A model generated the notes under the pieces. It made no database searches. It was not told the origin of the DNA and saw nothing but the letters and a program-made list of their open reading frames with translations. A program made the translations under genes and the position numbers. This document shows positions 1 through 5,754 of a stretch of 5,877 nt of DNA, in pieces. This DNA is from Burkholderiales bacterium (GTDB lineage: Bacteria > Pseudomonadota > Gammaproteobacteria > Burkholderiales > SG8-39). The stretch's first letter is position 1, and each line of letters begins with the position of its first letter. The stretch is taken from assembly GCA_029266935.1 (NCBI GenBank), contig JAQSVY010000098.1, positions 1-5,877 of the forward strand. The letters are read 5' to 3'.

Positions 1-645
1 CTGTGGACGAAGAATCCGCTCGCCGAGAAGATGTCCAACATCCACTACTACCTCGCCGACCCGGAAGTGCGGAAGCTCTCCTGGCAGAACCGCCTCTCCA
101 GCCCGGCGTGGGCGGCGAGGCCCAACGCTGGACACTTATCGTTAGTTCACCTTGAAAAACAGGGGAAGCTGCACGCCCTCATCACGCAGAACATCGACGA
201 GCTGCACCAGATCGCCGGCAACTCGCCCGAGCGCGTGATCGAGGTGCACGGCACGATGCGCAAGTTCATGTGCTGGGGCTGCGGCATGCGCGGGCCGATG
301 CAGAAGGTGCTAGAGCGGGTACGCGGCGGCGAGGATGACCCGAAGTGCCGCGACTGCGGCGGCATCCTCAAGAGCGACACCATCTCCTTCGGGCAGCAGC
401 TCGTGCCCGGGGTGATCGACCGCGCCATGCAGGCAGCAGGCGAAGCGGACTTCTTCCTCGCCGTGGGAACGAGCCTGCAGGTCTACCCGGTCGCGGGCGC
501 GGTGGACATGGCGCGTGCGGCGGGCGCAAAGATCGTCATCGTCAACGCACAGCCGACGCCGTTCGACGAGATCGCGGATGCGGTCTTCAACACCTCGATC
601 AGCGAGACGCTGCCGGCAATCCTAGGAAGCGCCGCGCATTCTTGA
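1..645 (+). CDS. Sirtuin (Sir2-type NAD-dependent protein deacylase), 5'-truncated by window edge
   Basis: Cytoplasmic sirtuins remove acyl groups from protein lysines using NAD+, giving nicotinamide and O-acyl-ADP-ribose. The reading frame is open from base 1 and begins with LWTKNP, the residues that normally follow the GIPDFRGPxG motif. The ATG at 31 is therefore internal, and the NAD-binding N-terminus (GAGxS) lies outside the window. Counting from base 1, visible motifs are TQNID at 62-66, catalytic His83 in EVHGT, a zinc tetrad C91-x2-C94 and C116-x2-C119, the NAD-binding GTSLQVYPVAG at 156-166, and VNAQPTPFD at 181-189. The motif often written FGE reads SFGQQL here. The C-terminus looks natural. 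The last 47 bp overlap the convergent amidohydrolase gene. A short stretch at 121-168 uses codons (TTA twice, CTT, GAA, AAA) unlike the rest of the gene. The family is sure; the acyl preference is not visible, so no cobB symbol is given. Confidence 0.93.
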   Translation: MWTKNPLAEKMSNIHYYLADPEVRKLSWQNRLSSPAWAARPNAGHLSLVHLEKQGKLHALITQNIDELHQIAGNSPERVIEVHGTMRKFMCWGCGMRGPMQKVLERVRGGEDDPKCRDCGGILKSDTISFGQQLVPGVIDRAMQAAGEADFFLAVGTSLQVYPVAGAVDMARAAGAKIVIVNAQPTPFDEIADAVFNTSISETLPAILGSAAHS

Positions 646-1606
646 AGGCGATGCGCTTGAGCATCTCGCGGTCGAGCCCTGCCTTTTCCAGGGTCTTCAT
701 CGGCGCCAGGTCACCCATCGCGAACGGGTAGTCGGTACCGAGGCAGATCTGGTTCTCGCCAAACGTCTCGAGGAGGAAACGGATGGCCCGCGGCTCGAAG
801 ACCAGCTCGTCGTAGTAGAAGCGCCGCGCCGCGATCTCCGGCGACTCGGGGAGCGACGCCTTCGCCTTCGGGAACATCTTCCAGGCGTGCACCAGGCGCG
901 GCAGCAGGATGGCCATGCCGCCCCCGCCGTGGCTGAAGGCGATGCGCAGCTTCGGGTGCCGCGCGGCGATGCCGCCGGTGATCATCGATGCGCAGGCGAG
1001 GGCGATGTCGCCCGGGAAGCACACTGCCTGCTCGGGGAAGGGCCCGACGATGCGGTCCTGGCCGGCGGGACGCAGCGCGTGCACGAAGATCGCCGCGCCG
1101 AGGCGCTCGCATTCGGCGAAGAACGGCTCGAAGCGCGCGTCACCGATCGAGGTGCCGTTCACGTGGCTCGCGATTTCCACGCCCTGGAACTTCAGGTCCT
1201 TCAGGACGTAATGCAGCTCCTTGAGCGCCGCGTCGTCGTCCTGCAGCGGCACCGCGCCCAATCCGACGAAATGCTCTGGCGCCTGCTCGATCATCGCGGC
1301 GATCTGATCGTTCAGGTAGCGGATCATCGTCCTCGCGTCGTCGAGCGGCAGCCAGTAGGAGAGGAGCTCCGGCATCGGCGAGATCGCCTGGCGCCCGACG
1401 CCCATCGCGCCCATCTCCTCGATGCGCCGCGGCACGCTCCAGCAGCCGTCGGCGACGGTGCGGTAGACCTTGCCGGAGATCATTACGTGTTTGTGGCAGG
1501 CTTGCGCCTCGGCCATCGAGGGCCAGGGCACGTTGGCGTTCCTGCCAGCGTAGGGCGGGAACGACTCGGGGACGACGTGGGTGTGGATGTCGATGCAATC
1601 GCGCAT
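599..1606 (-). CDS. Amidohydrolase-superfamily protein, ACMSD-like (metal-dependent decarboxylase or hydrolase)
   Basis: This is a 335-aa TIM-barrel metalloenzyme of the amidohydrolase_2 group, which includes aminocarboxymuconate-semialdehyde decarboxylase (ACMSD), gamma-resorcylate decarboxylase and 5-carboxyvanillate decarboxylase. Members remove carboxyl groups from, or hydrolyse, catabolic intermediates. The metal and catalytic set can be placed: H8 and H10 in DIHTH, H176 in FVHAL, H226 in FSHGGG and D292 in LGTDYPF. Their spacing closely matches the known His/His/His/Asp set plus catalytic His of Pseudomonas ACMSD. R49 lies near the position of a substrate-binding Arg in ACMSD, which is a tentative alignment. 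There is no signal peptide, so it is probably cytoplasmic. The start was chosen because the HxH motif follows at the usual distance. No Shine-Dalgarno sequence precedes the ATG (upstream bases on the coding strand read ccccgcc), in line with leaderless expression. It is divergent from the binding-protein operon by 29 bp. The exact reaction is unknown. Confidence 0.92.
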   Translation of the reverse strand: MRDCIDIHTHVVPESFPPYAGRNANVPWPSMAEAQACHKHVMISGKVYRTVADGCWSVPRRIEEMGAMGVGRQAISPMPELLSYWLPLDDARTMIRYLNDQIAAMIEQAPEHFVGLGAVPLQDDDAALKELHYVLKDLKFQGVEIASHVNGTSIGDARFEPFFAECERLGAAIFVHALRPAGQDRIVGPFPEQAVCFPGDIALACASMITGGIAARHPKLRIAFSHGGGGMAILLPRLVHAWKMFPKAKASLPESPEIAARRFYYDELVFEPRAIRFLLETFGENQICLGTDYPFAMGDLAPMKTLEKAGLDREMLKRIAFKNARRFLGLPAASR

Positions 1607-1635
1607 GGCGGGGCATTATGCTTAAAATTCCCCGC
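1607..1635. promoter_or_regulatory. Divergent promoter region, probably leaderless in both directions
   Basis: Only 29 bp separate the two divergent start codons, and the middle is an AT-rich island in GC-rich DNA. On the + strand TAAAAT (1623-1628) matches 5 of 6 bases of the sigma70 -10 consensus. On the - strand CATAAT (1620 to 1615) also matches 5 of 6. A start about 7-9 nt downstream of each hexamer would fall at 1635-1636 on + and 1606-1608 on -, at the A of each ATG or within 2 nt of it. Neither gene has a convincing Shine-Dalgarno sequence before that ATG. No clear -35 element was found; one would have to lie inside the opposite coding sequence, or an activator may be needed. Promoter activity is inferred from hexamer match and position only. 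Confidence 0.42.
1608..1635. repeat. Inverted repeat GCGGGG-N16-CCCCGC between divergent start codons
   Basis: GCGGGG at 1608-1613 is the exact reverse complement of CCCCGC at 1630-1635, with a 16-nt AT-rich spacer. The right arm touches the ATG of the binding-protein gene, and the left arm lies one base from the ATG of the amidohydrolase gene. Centre-to-centre distance of the arms is 22 bp, about two helical turns, so a dimeric regulator could contact both on one DNA face. The arms flank both predicted -10 hexamers, so binding would be expected to affect both directions. It could also be a chance GC palindrome. Confidence 0.45.
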
Positions 1636-2595
1636 ATGAAACGCGTTGCGCTGGCCCTGGTTTGTGTTTTCGTCGTACCGCTGGCTGCCGCGCAATCCTG
1701 GCCTGCGCGGCCGGTGAAGATCCTGGTGCCGTTCGCGCCCGGCGGCACCGCCGACACGCTCGGTCGCCTCGCGGCGCAAAAGCTCGCCGAAGCGTTCAAG
1801 CAGAGCTTCGTGATCGAGAACCGGCCGGGCGCCGGCGGCACAATCGGCTCCGACCTCGTCGCCAGGGCCGCGCCCGACGGCTACACGCTGGTCGTCTCGG
1901 GCGTCGCCTCGCACGTCATCGCGCCGGCGCTGCCGCGCGGCGTGCCTTACGACCCAGTGAAGGACTTCACGCACATCGCGCTCTTCGGCGGCCCGCCCGC
2001 GGTGCTCGTCGTGCATCCGGACGTGCCAGCCAAGGACCTGAAGGAATTGATAGAGCTTCTGAAAAAAGAGCCGAAGAAGTACTCCTATGGCTCGCCGGGG
2101 AACGGCTCGCATGGCCAGCTCGTCGCCGAGCTCTTCAAGCAGCTCGCCGGCGTGCAGATGCAGCACGTGCCTTATAAGGGCGGCGCGGCGGCGATGGCGG
2201 ACCTCATTGCCGGCCACGTGTCGATTGCCTCGAACACGCTCACCAGCGCTTCCGGCCAGATCCACGCGGGCAGGGCGCGCGCGCTCGCGGTGAGCAGCCC
2301 GAGCCGGCTGCCCGACTATCCGAACGTGCCGACCTACGCCGAGCTCGGCTACAAGGAGCTCGTCGCCACGATCTGGTTCTCGCTCTCCGGGCCGGCGAAG
2401 ATGCCCGCCGACATCGTCGAGCGGCTGAATGCAGAGGTGCGCCGCGGCCTCGACGCGCCCGACGCCCGCCAGCGGCTCAAGCCCGAGGCGATCGAGCCGG
2501 GACGCCTCTCGCCGCGCGAGTTCGCCGAGTTCGTCGCTTCCGAGGTGCAGCGCTGGGCGCCCGTGGTGCGCGCCTCCGGCGCCCGCAATGATTAG
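1636..2595 (+). CDS. Bug/TctC-family periplasmic solute-binding protein (orphan)
   Basis: Tripartite tricarboxylate transporter receptors of the Bug family bind carboxylated or aromatic ligands in the periplasm. The 319-aa length is typical. Residues 1-19 form a signal peptide (MKR, then a hydrophobic core, then LAAA) with cleavage near residue 19 or 20. Family signatures follow in order: WPARPVKILVPFAPGG at 22-37, ENRPGAGGTIG at 61-71, PDGYTL at 80-85, the YDPVKDF segment at 105-111, and HVPYKGG at 177-183. The ATG at 1636 was chosen because it starts a compact signal peptide directly. An in-frame ATG at 1618 would add six residues and has a weak GGCGG upstream, so it remains possible. No TctA or TctB membrane partner is present here, as is common for Bug proteins in Burkholderiales. 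The stop overlaps the next gene's start by 8 bp, so it leads a coupled operon. The ligand is unknown; the neighbours suggest an aromatic acid. Confidence 0.93.
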   Translation: MKRVALALVCVFVVPLAAAQSWPARPVKILVPFAPGGTADTLGRLAAQKLAEAFKQSFVIENRPGAGGTIGSDLVARAAPDGYTLVVSGVASHVIAPALPRGVPYDPVKDFTHIALFGGPPAVLVVHPDVPAKDLKELIELLKKEPKKYSYGSPGNGSHGQLVAELFKQLAGVQMQHVPYKGGAAAMADLIAGHVSIASNTLTSASGQIHAGRARALAVSSPSRLPDYPNVPTYAELGYKELVATIWFSLSGPAKMPADIVERLNAEVRRGLDAPDARQRLKPEAIEPGRLSPREFAEFVASEVQRWAPVVRASGARND

Positions 2596-3871
2596 CGCCG
2601 AAGAGAACGAGAGCCTCACCCGCGTCGGCGCCGGCACGCTGATGGGGGAGCTCTTCCGCCGCTACTGGATGCCGGCTCTCCTCTCGTCCGAAGTCGCCGA
2701 GCGCGATTGCCCGCCAGTGCGCGTGAAGCTGCTGGGCGAGCGGCTCATCTGCTGGCGCGATACGCAAGGCCGGCTCGGACTCACCGACGAGTTCTGTGCG
2801 CACCGCGGCGTGTCGCTCTGGTTCGGGCGGAACGAAGACTGCGGCCTGCGCTGCCCCTACCACGGCTGGAAGTACGACGTGGCCGGGCAATGCGTCGAGC
2901 TTCCCTCCGAAGGCCCCCACGGCCCGATGCGGCCGCGCATGAAGCTGAAGTCCTATCCCTGCCTCGATCTCGGCGCCGTGGTTTGGGCGTACATGGGGCC
3001 GTCCGCGCTCAAGCCCGAGCCGCCGGGAATCGAGTGGGCGCATGTCGCGCCGGAGCGGCGCCACGTCTCCAAGCGGCTCCAGGAATGCAACTACCTGCAA
3101 GCGATGGAAGGCGGCATCGACTCCTCGCACGTGTCGTTCCTGCATTCGGGCGCGCTGAAGCGCGATCCGCTTTTCGCCGGCAGCAAGGGCAACGAGTACA
3201 ACCTCGAGGACACGATGCCGGAGTTCGACGTCGTCGAGTTTCCCGGCGGGCTCCTGATCGGTGCGCGGCGCAACGCCGACGCTGGGCGCTACTACTGGCG
3301 CATCACGCCGTGGATCATGCCCGCGCACACCATCATCCCGCCGCGCGCCGGGCACCCGCTCGGCGCGCACGTGTGGGTGCCGATCGACGACGAGAACTGT
3401 TGGGCGTGGAGCATCAACTACCATCCCAGCAGGTCGCTTTCTGAAAAAGAGATCTCTGCGATGAAAGCGGGGAAAGGCATCCACGTTCAATACGTTCCCG
3501 GGACGTTCATCCCGGTGCAGAACAAGCGCAACGACTACCTCATCGACCGGGACAGCCAGAAGTCCGGCCACACCTTCTCCGGCGTGGAAGGCATCGCCAT
3601 GCAGGACGCCTCGCTGCAGGAGAGCATGGGACCGATCCAGGACCGCACGCGCGAGAATCTGTGCCCGACGGACCGCGGCATCGTCATGGCGCGGCGCCGG
3701 CTGCTGCAGGCGGCGCGCGCCAACCGCGAAGGCAAGGCGGTCCCGGCGCTGCGCGCCGAGGAGCAGCGCGTGCGCTCCTGCTCGATCGAACTGCCGCGCA
3801 GCCAGCATTTCCGCGACCACGCGCGACACGGCCTGTTCGCCGCGCCGGACACCGACCCGGTCACGGTATGA
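2588..3871 (+). CDS. Rieske non-heme iron oxygenase, alpha subunit (phthalate dioxygenase-like)
   Basis: This 427-aa protein is a ring-hydroxylating or O-demethylating oxygenase component that activates O2 at a mononuclear iron, with electrons delivered through a Rieske cluster. The N-terminal Rieske domain holds C70-x-H72 and C89-x2-H92, the CxH...CxxH ligands of the 2Fe-2S centre. The catalytic domain shows D178, H181 and H186 in GGIDSSHVSFLH. This is the D-x2-H-x4-H spacing of naphthalene dioxygenase, where Asp bridges to the Rieske centre and the two His bind iron. D340 in MQDASLQESMGPI is the likely third iron ligand, in a motif typical of phthalate/vanillate-type oxygenases. The ATG at 2588 lies inside the end of the binding-protein gene (8-bp overlap), with no strong Shine-Dalgarno, so translation is probably coupled. 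A longer upstream reading is rejected because it would run through the preceding gene. No reductase or beta subunit is encoded in the window. Substrate unknown. Confidence 0.94.
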   Translation: MISAEENESLTRVGAGTLMGELFRRYWMPALLSSEVAERDCPPVRVKLLGERLICWRDTQGRLGLTDEFCAHRGVSLWFGRNEDCGLRCPYHGWKYDVAGQCVELPSEGPHGPMRPRMKLKSYPCLDLGAVVWAYMGPSALKPEPPGIEWAHVAPERRHVSKRLQECNYLQAMEGGIDSSHVSFLHSGALKRDPLFAGSKGNEYNLEDTMPEFDVVEFPGGLLIGARRNADAGRYYWRITPWIMPAHTIIPPRAGHPLGAHVWVPIDDENCWAWSINYHPSRSLSEKEISAMKAGKGIHVQYVPGTFIPVQNKRNDYLIDRDSQKSGHTFSGVEGIAMQDASLQESMGPIQDRTRENLCPTDRGIVMARRRLLQAARANREGKAVPALRAEEQRVRSCSIELPRSQHFRDHARHGLFAAPDTDPVTV

Positions 3872-5031
3872 CCGAAGTGCTGGTCGTGGGCGCGGGGCCG
3901 GTCGGCCTCGCCACCGCCCTGTCGCTCGCGCATCAGGGCGTGAGCGTGAGGGTGATCGAGGCGGCACCGCGGCTCACCGAGGATCACCGCGCCGGCTCCT
4001 TCCATCCGCCCACGCTCGAGATGCTCGCGCCTTTCGGCGTCACGGAGGCGATGCACCGGATCGGGATCAAGGTGCCGCGCTGGCAGATCCGCGACCGGCG
4101 CGAAGGCGTGATCGTCGAGTGGGACCTCGGCCTCGTCGCCGACGAGACGCCGTTCCCGTACCGCTTCCACCTCGAGCAGTACAAGCTCACGCCGATCCTG
4201 ATGGAGAAGCTGAAGGCGTTTCCGCACGCTTCAGTACACTTTGGCGAAGAATTTGAAGACGCGATCCAGGACGGTCAAACCGTGACGGTCAACGGCAAGT
4301 ACAAGACCTCCTGGCTCGTCGGTTGCGACGGCGGCAGAAGCGCCGTCAGGAAGTTGATCGGCACCGAGTTCGAGGGCTTCACCTGGCCGGAGCGCTTCAT
4401 CGTGATCGGTACGCTCGCCGATTTCGCCCCGCATGGCTTCACCTCGAACGCCTACGTCGCCGACCCGAGGGAATGGGCGGCCGTGTTTCACATGCCCGGC
4501 CTGTGGCGGCTCGCCTTCCCGGTGCACGAGGAGGAGGACGAGGCCGAGGTGCTCATGGAGGCGGCGGTCGAGGCGCGCATGCAGCGCTTCGTGGCGCGGC
4601 CGGGGCGCTACGAAGTGCCGCACAAGGGCATCTACCGCGTGCACCAACGCGTGGCGACGCGCTGGCGGGCCGGGCGCATCCTCCTCGCCGGCGACGCCGC
4701 GCACCTCAACAACCCGCTCGGCGCCCTGGGCCTGAACGGCGGCCTGCACGACGCGATCCTGCTCGGCGAGTACCTCGGCAAGGTCTGCCGCGGCGAAGCC
4801 GACGAGGGTCTGCTCGACCGCTACGTGCGCCAGCGCCGCACCGCCAACATCGAGTTCGTGCAGACCCAGTCGATCAGCAACAAGCGCTTGCTGGAGGAGG
4901 CCGATCCGGGCAAGCGCCAGGAGAATTTCGACAATTTGCGGCGCATCGCCGACGACCGCAACTTGGCGAGGGATTTCCTTGTCAGATCCTCCATGATCTG
5001 GAGCGTCAGGCTTGCCGCGGAGGTAACGTGA
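3868..5031 (+). CDS. FAD-dependent aromatic-type monooxygenase (PHBH fold, group A)
   Basis: Group A flavoprotein monooxygenases hydroxylate aromatic rings using FAD, NAD(P)H and O2 in the cytoplasm. The 387-aa product begins with the FAD-binding strand MTEVLVVGAGPVGLA; GxGxxG is at residues 8-13, and E31 at the end of the second strand would hold the ribose. The DG motif is at 153-158 (CDGGRS), followed by AVRKLIG. The GD motif is in ILLAGDAAHLNNPLG, with G275 and D276. The length fits a single-domain enzyme of the p-hydroxybenzoate or salicylate hydroxylase class, without the C-terminal thioredoxin-like domain of phenol hydroxylases. The usual PxxGqGxN segment reads NPLGALGLNGG here, an unusual substitution near the flavin. 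The start overlaps the Rieske stop as ATGA, which supports coupling. Substrate and regiochemistry cannot be read from the sequence. Confidence 0.93.
   Translation: MTEVLVVGAGPVGLATALSLAHQGVSVRVIEAAPRLTEDHRAGSFHPPTLEMLAPFGVTEAMHRIGIKVPRWQIRDRREGVIVEWDLGLVADETPFPYRFHLEQYKLTPILMEKLKAFPHASVHFGEEFEDAIQDGQTVTVNGKYKTSWLVGCDGGRSAVRKLIGTEFEGFTWPERFIVIGTLADFAPHGFTSNAYVADPREWAAVFHMPGLWRLAFPVHEEEDEAEVLMEAAVEARMQRFVARPGRYEVPHKGIYRVHQRVATRWRAGRILLAGDAAHLNNPLGALGLNGGLHDAILLGEYLGKVCRGEADEGLLDRYVRQRRTANIEFVQTQSISNKRLLEEADPGKRQENFDNLRRIADDRNLARDFLVRSSMIWSVRLAAEVT
5019..5024 (+). promoter_or_regulatory. Strong Shine-Dalgarno GGAGGT for the methyltransferase-fold gene
   Basis: GGAGGT lies 3 nt before the GTG at 5028, inside the last codons of the monooxygenase. 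It is the only strong ribosome-binding site in the operon; the other downstream genes rely on overlap alone. It settles the GTG start of the next gene and therefore its signal peptide. It also hints that this last protein is made at its own rate. Confidence 0.7.
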
Positions 5032-5663
5032 GAAAGATTCTGTTCCTGTTACTGCTCGGCGCGGTGACTGCGTATGGGCAATCCCCATCCACCCATCAGC
5101 ATCAATTCAGGGACGCGGAGAAGTGGGCGCACGTATTCGACGACCCGAAGCGCGACGAATGGCAGAAGCCCCATCAAGTCATCCAGGCGCTCAAGCTGGC
5201 GCCGGACGCCGTGGTGGCCGACGTCGGCGCGGGCACCGGCTACTTCTCGGTGCGGCTCGCGACGATGCTGCCCAAGGGCAAGGTCTACGCCGTGGACGTC
5301 GAGCCCGACATGGTCAAGCACCTCGCCGAGCGCGCGAAGCGCGACGGGCGGAAGAACATGCAGGCGGTGCAGGGCGCGCCCGACGATGCGAAGCTGCCAG
5401 AGAAGGTCGACCTCATCCTGTTCGTCGATGTGCATCACCATATCGAAGAGCGCGAGCAGTACTTCCGCAAGCTGCGCGCCTCGCTCAAGCCCGGCGGCCG
5501 CGTCGCGATCATCGACTTCCGGCTCGATTCACGCGAGGGCCCGCCGCGGGCGGCGCGCATCGCGCCGGAAAAAGTGAAGGCAGAGCTGAAGTCGGCTGGC
5601 TACAGCCTGGCGGAGGAGCACGGCTTCCTCCCCAACCAGTACTTCCTGATCTTCAAACCCTAG
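5028..5663 (+). CDS. Class I SAM-dependent methyltransferase-fold protein with N-terminal signal peptide
   Basis: The 211-aa product has the Rossmann methyltransferase core. Motif I is VVADVGAGTGYFSVRLA at 62-78, the acidic end of strand 2 is VYAVDVEPDM at 86-95 (D90 expected to bind the SAM ribose), LILFVDVHHHI at 129-139 covers the strand 4 region, and LKPGGRVAIIDF at 153-164 covers strand 5. The N-terminus reads MRKILFLLLLGAVTAYGQSPS: two basic residues, a hydrophobic core and an AYG-Q cleavage-like site near residue 17. This predicts export to the periplasm. The GTG start overlaps the monooxygenase stop (GTGA) and has a strong Shine-Dalgarno, and no alternative start removes the hydrophobic segment while keeping the FDDPKRDEW region. 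Signal-bearing members of this methyltransferase group are known from genomes, but SAM is not known to be available in the periplasm. It may be an uncleaved membrane-anchored enzyme facing the cytoplasm, or a binding protein that has lost catalysis. Substrate unknown. Confidence 0.88.
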   Translation: MRKILFLLLLGAVTAYGQSPSTHQHQFRDAEKWAHVFDDPKRDEWQKPHQVIQALKLAPDAVVADVGAGTGYFSVRLATMLPKGKVYAVDVEPDMVKHLAERAKRDGRKNMQAVQGAPDDAKLPEKVDLILFVDVHHHIEEREQYFRKLRASLKPGGRVAIIDFRLDSREGPPRAARIAPEKVKAELKSAGYSLAEEHGFLPNQYFLIFKP

Positions 5664-5664
5664 A

Positions 5665-5753
5665 GGGGGACGGACCTCGCCATTCCCATTTGGGTAGTGG
5701 CTGCAAGGACAGCGGTAATGAGAATAATGGGGTCCGTCCGGGTCCGTCCCCAT

Positions 5754-5754
<1 letters not shown>
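5665..5754. repeat. REP/BIME-like structured repeat element filling the convergent gap
   Basis: The element is bounded by an exact 11-bp inverted repeat, ggggacggacc at 5666-5676 and ggtccgtcccc at 5741-5751. Inside, GCCA (5679-5682) pairs with TGGC (5698-5701) and CCCA (5685-5688) with TGGG (5691-5694), giving a small imperfect hairpin. The right side contains a 10-bp tandem duplication, ggtccgtccg at 5731-5740 then ggtccgtccc at 5741-5750. As a result the left arm could pair with either copy. Such GGGGACGGACC/GGTCCGTCCCC sequences resemble dispersed intergenic repeats mobilised by RAYT (REP-associated tyrosine) transposases in Proteobacteria; this is recalled pattern knowledge, not a search. 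The element fills the gap from just after the methyltransferase stop to the dehydrogenase stop. It may also slow transcription from both sides, but there is no T-tract typical of an intrinsic terminator. Confidence 0.6.
5726..5754. repeat. Right-end hairpin of the REP-like element (AATGGGG / CCCCATT)
   Basis: AATGGGG at 5726-5732 and CCCCATT at 5748-5754 form an exact 7-bp stem around a 15-nt loop. This hairpin competes with the long 11-bp stem, because both use CCCC at 5748-5751. Its last base is the first base of the dehydrogenase stop triplet as read on the + strand, so it reaches the end of that gene. This is the kind of single-strand structure recognised by RAYT transposases. Confidence 0.5.

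Noticed and set aside
31..33. ATG at 31 as the true start of the sirtuin
   Set aside because: The frame is open to base 1 and encodes LWTKNP, which normally follows the NAD-binding N-terminus, so the gene continues off the left edge.
887..1639. Open frame on + opposite the amidohydrolase
   Set aside because: No family signature, and the composition mirrors the amidohydrolase coding strand, whose metal-binding residues are all present.
2429..2587. Upstream extension of the Rieske gene to an earlier ATG
   Set aside because: The extra 53 residues are Arg/Ser/Ala-rich shadow of the binding-protein gene; the family start pattern fits ATG 2588.
1483..2637. Long open frame on the - strand opposite the binding-protein gene
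   Set aside because: Low-complexity composition with no recognisable motif; it overlaps the true binding protein, the divergent promoter and the amidohydrolase start region.
3661..3867. Upstream extension of the flavin monooxygenase
   Set aside because: The GxGxxG flavin motif must lie near the N-terminus, which fits the ATGA start at 3868; the extension is a frame shadow of the Rieske gene.
2477..3967. Long open frame (about 496 codons) on the - strand opposite the Rieske gene
   Set aside because: It is rich in Arg, Ala, Pro and His without any domain motif, as expected for an antisense shadow of GC-rich coding DNA, and the + strand protein has full family motifs.
5664..5753. Intrinsic Rho-independent terminator after the operon
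   Set aside because: Stems exist, but no T-tract follows in either direction and the tandem duplication and terminal repeats fit a REP-like element better; a weak terminating effect remains possible.
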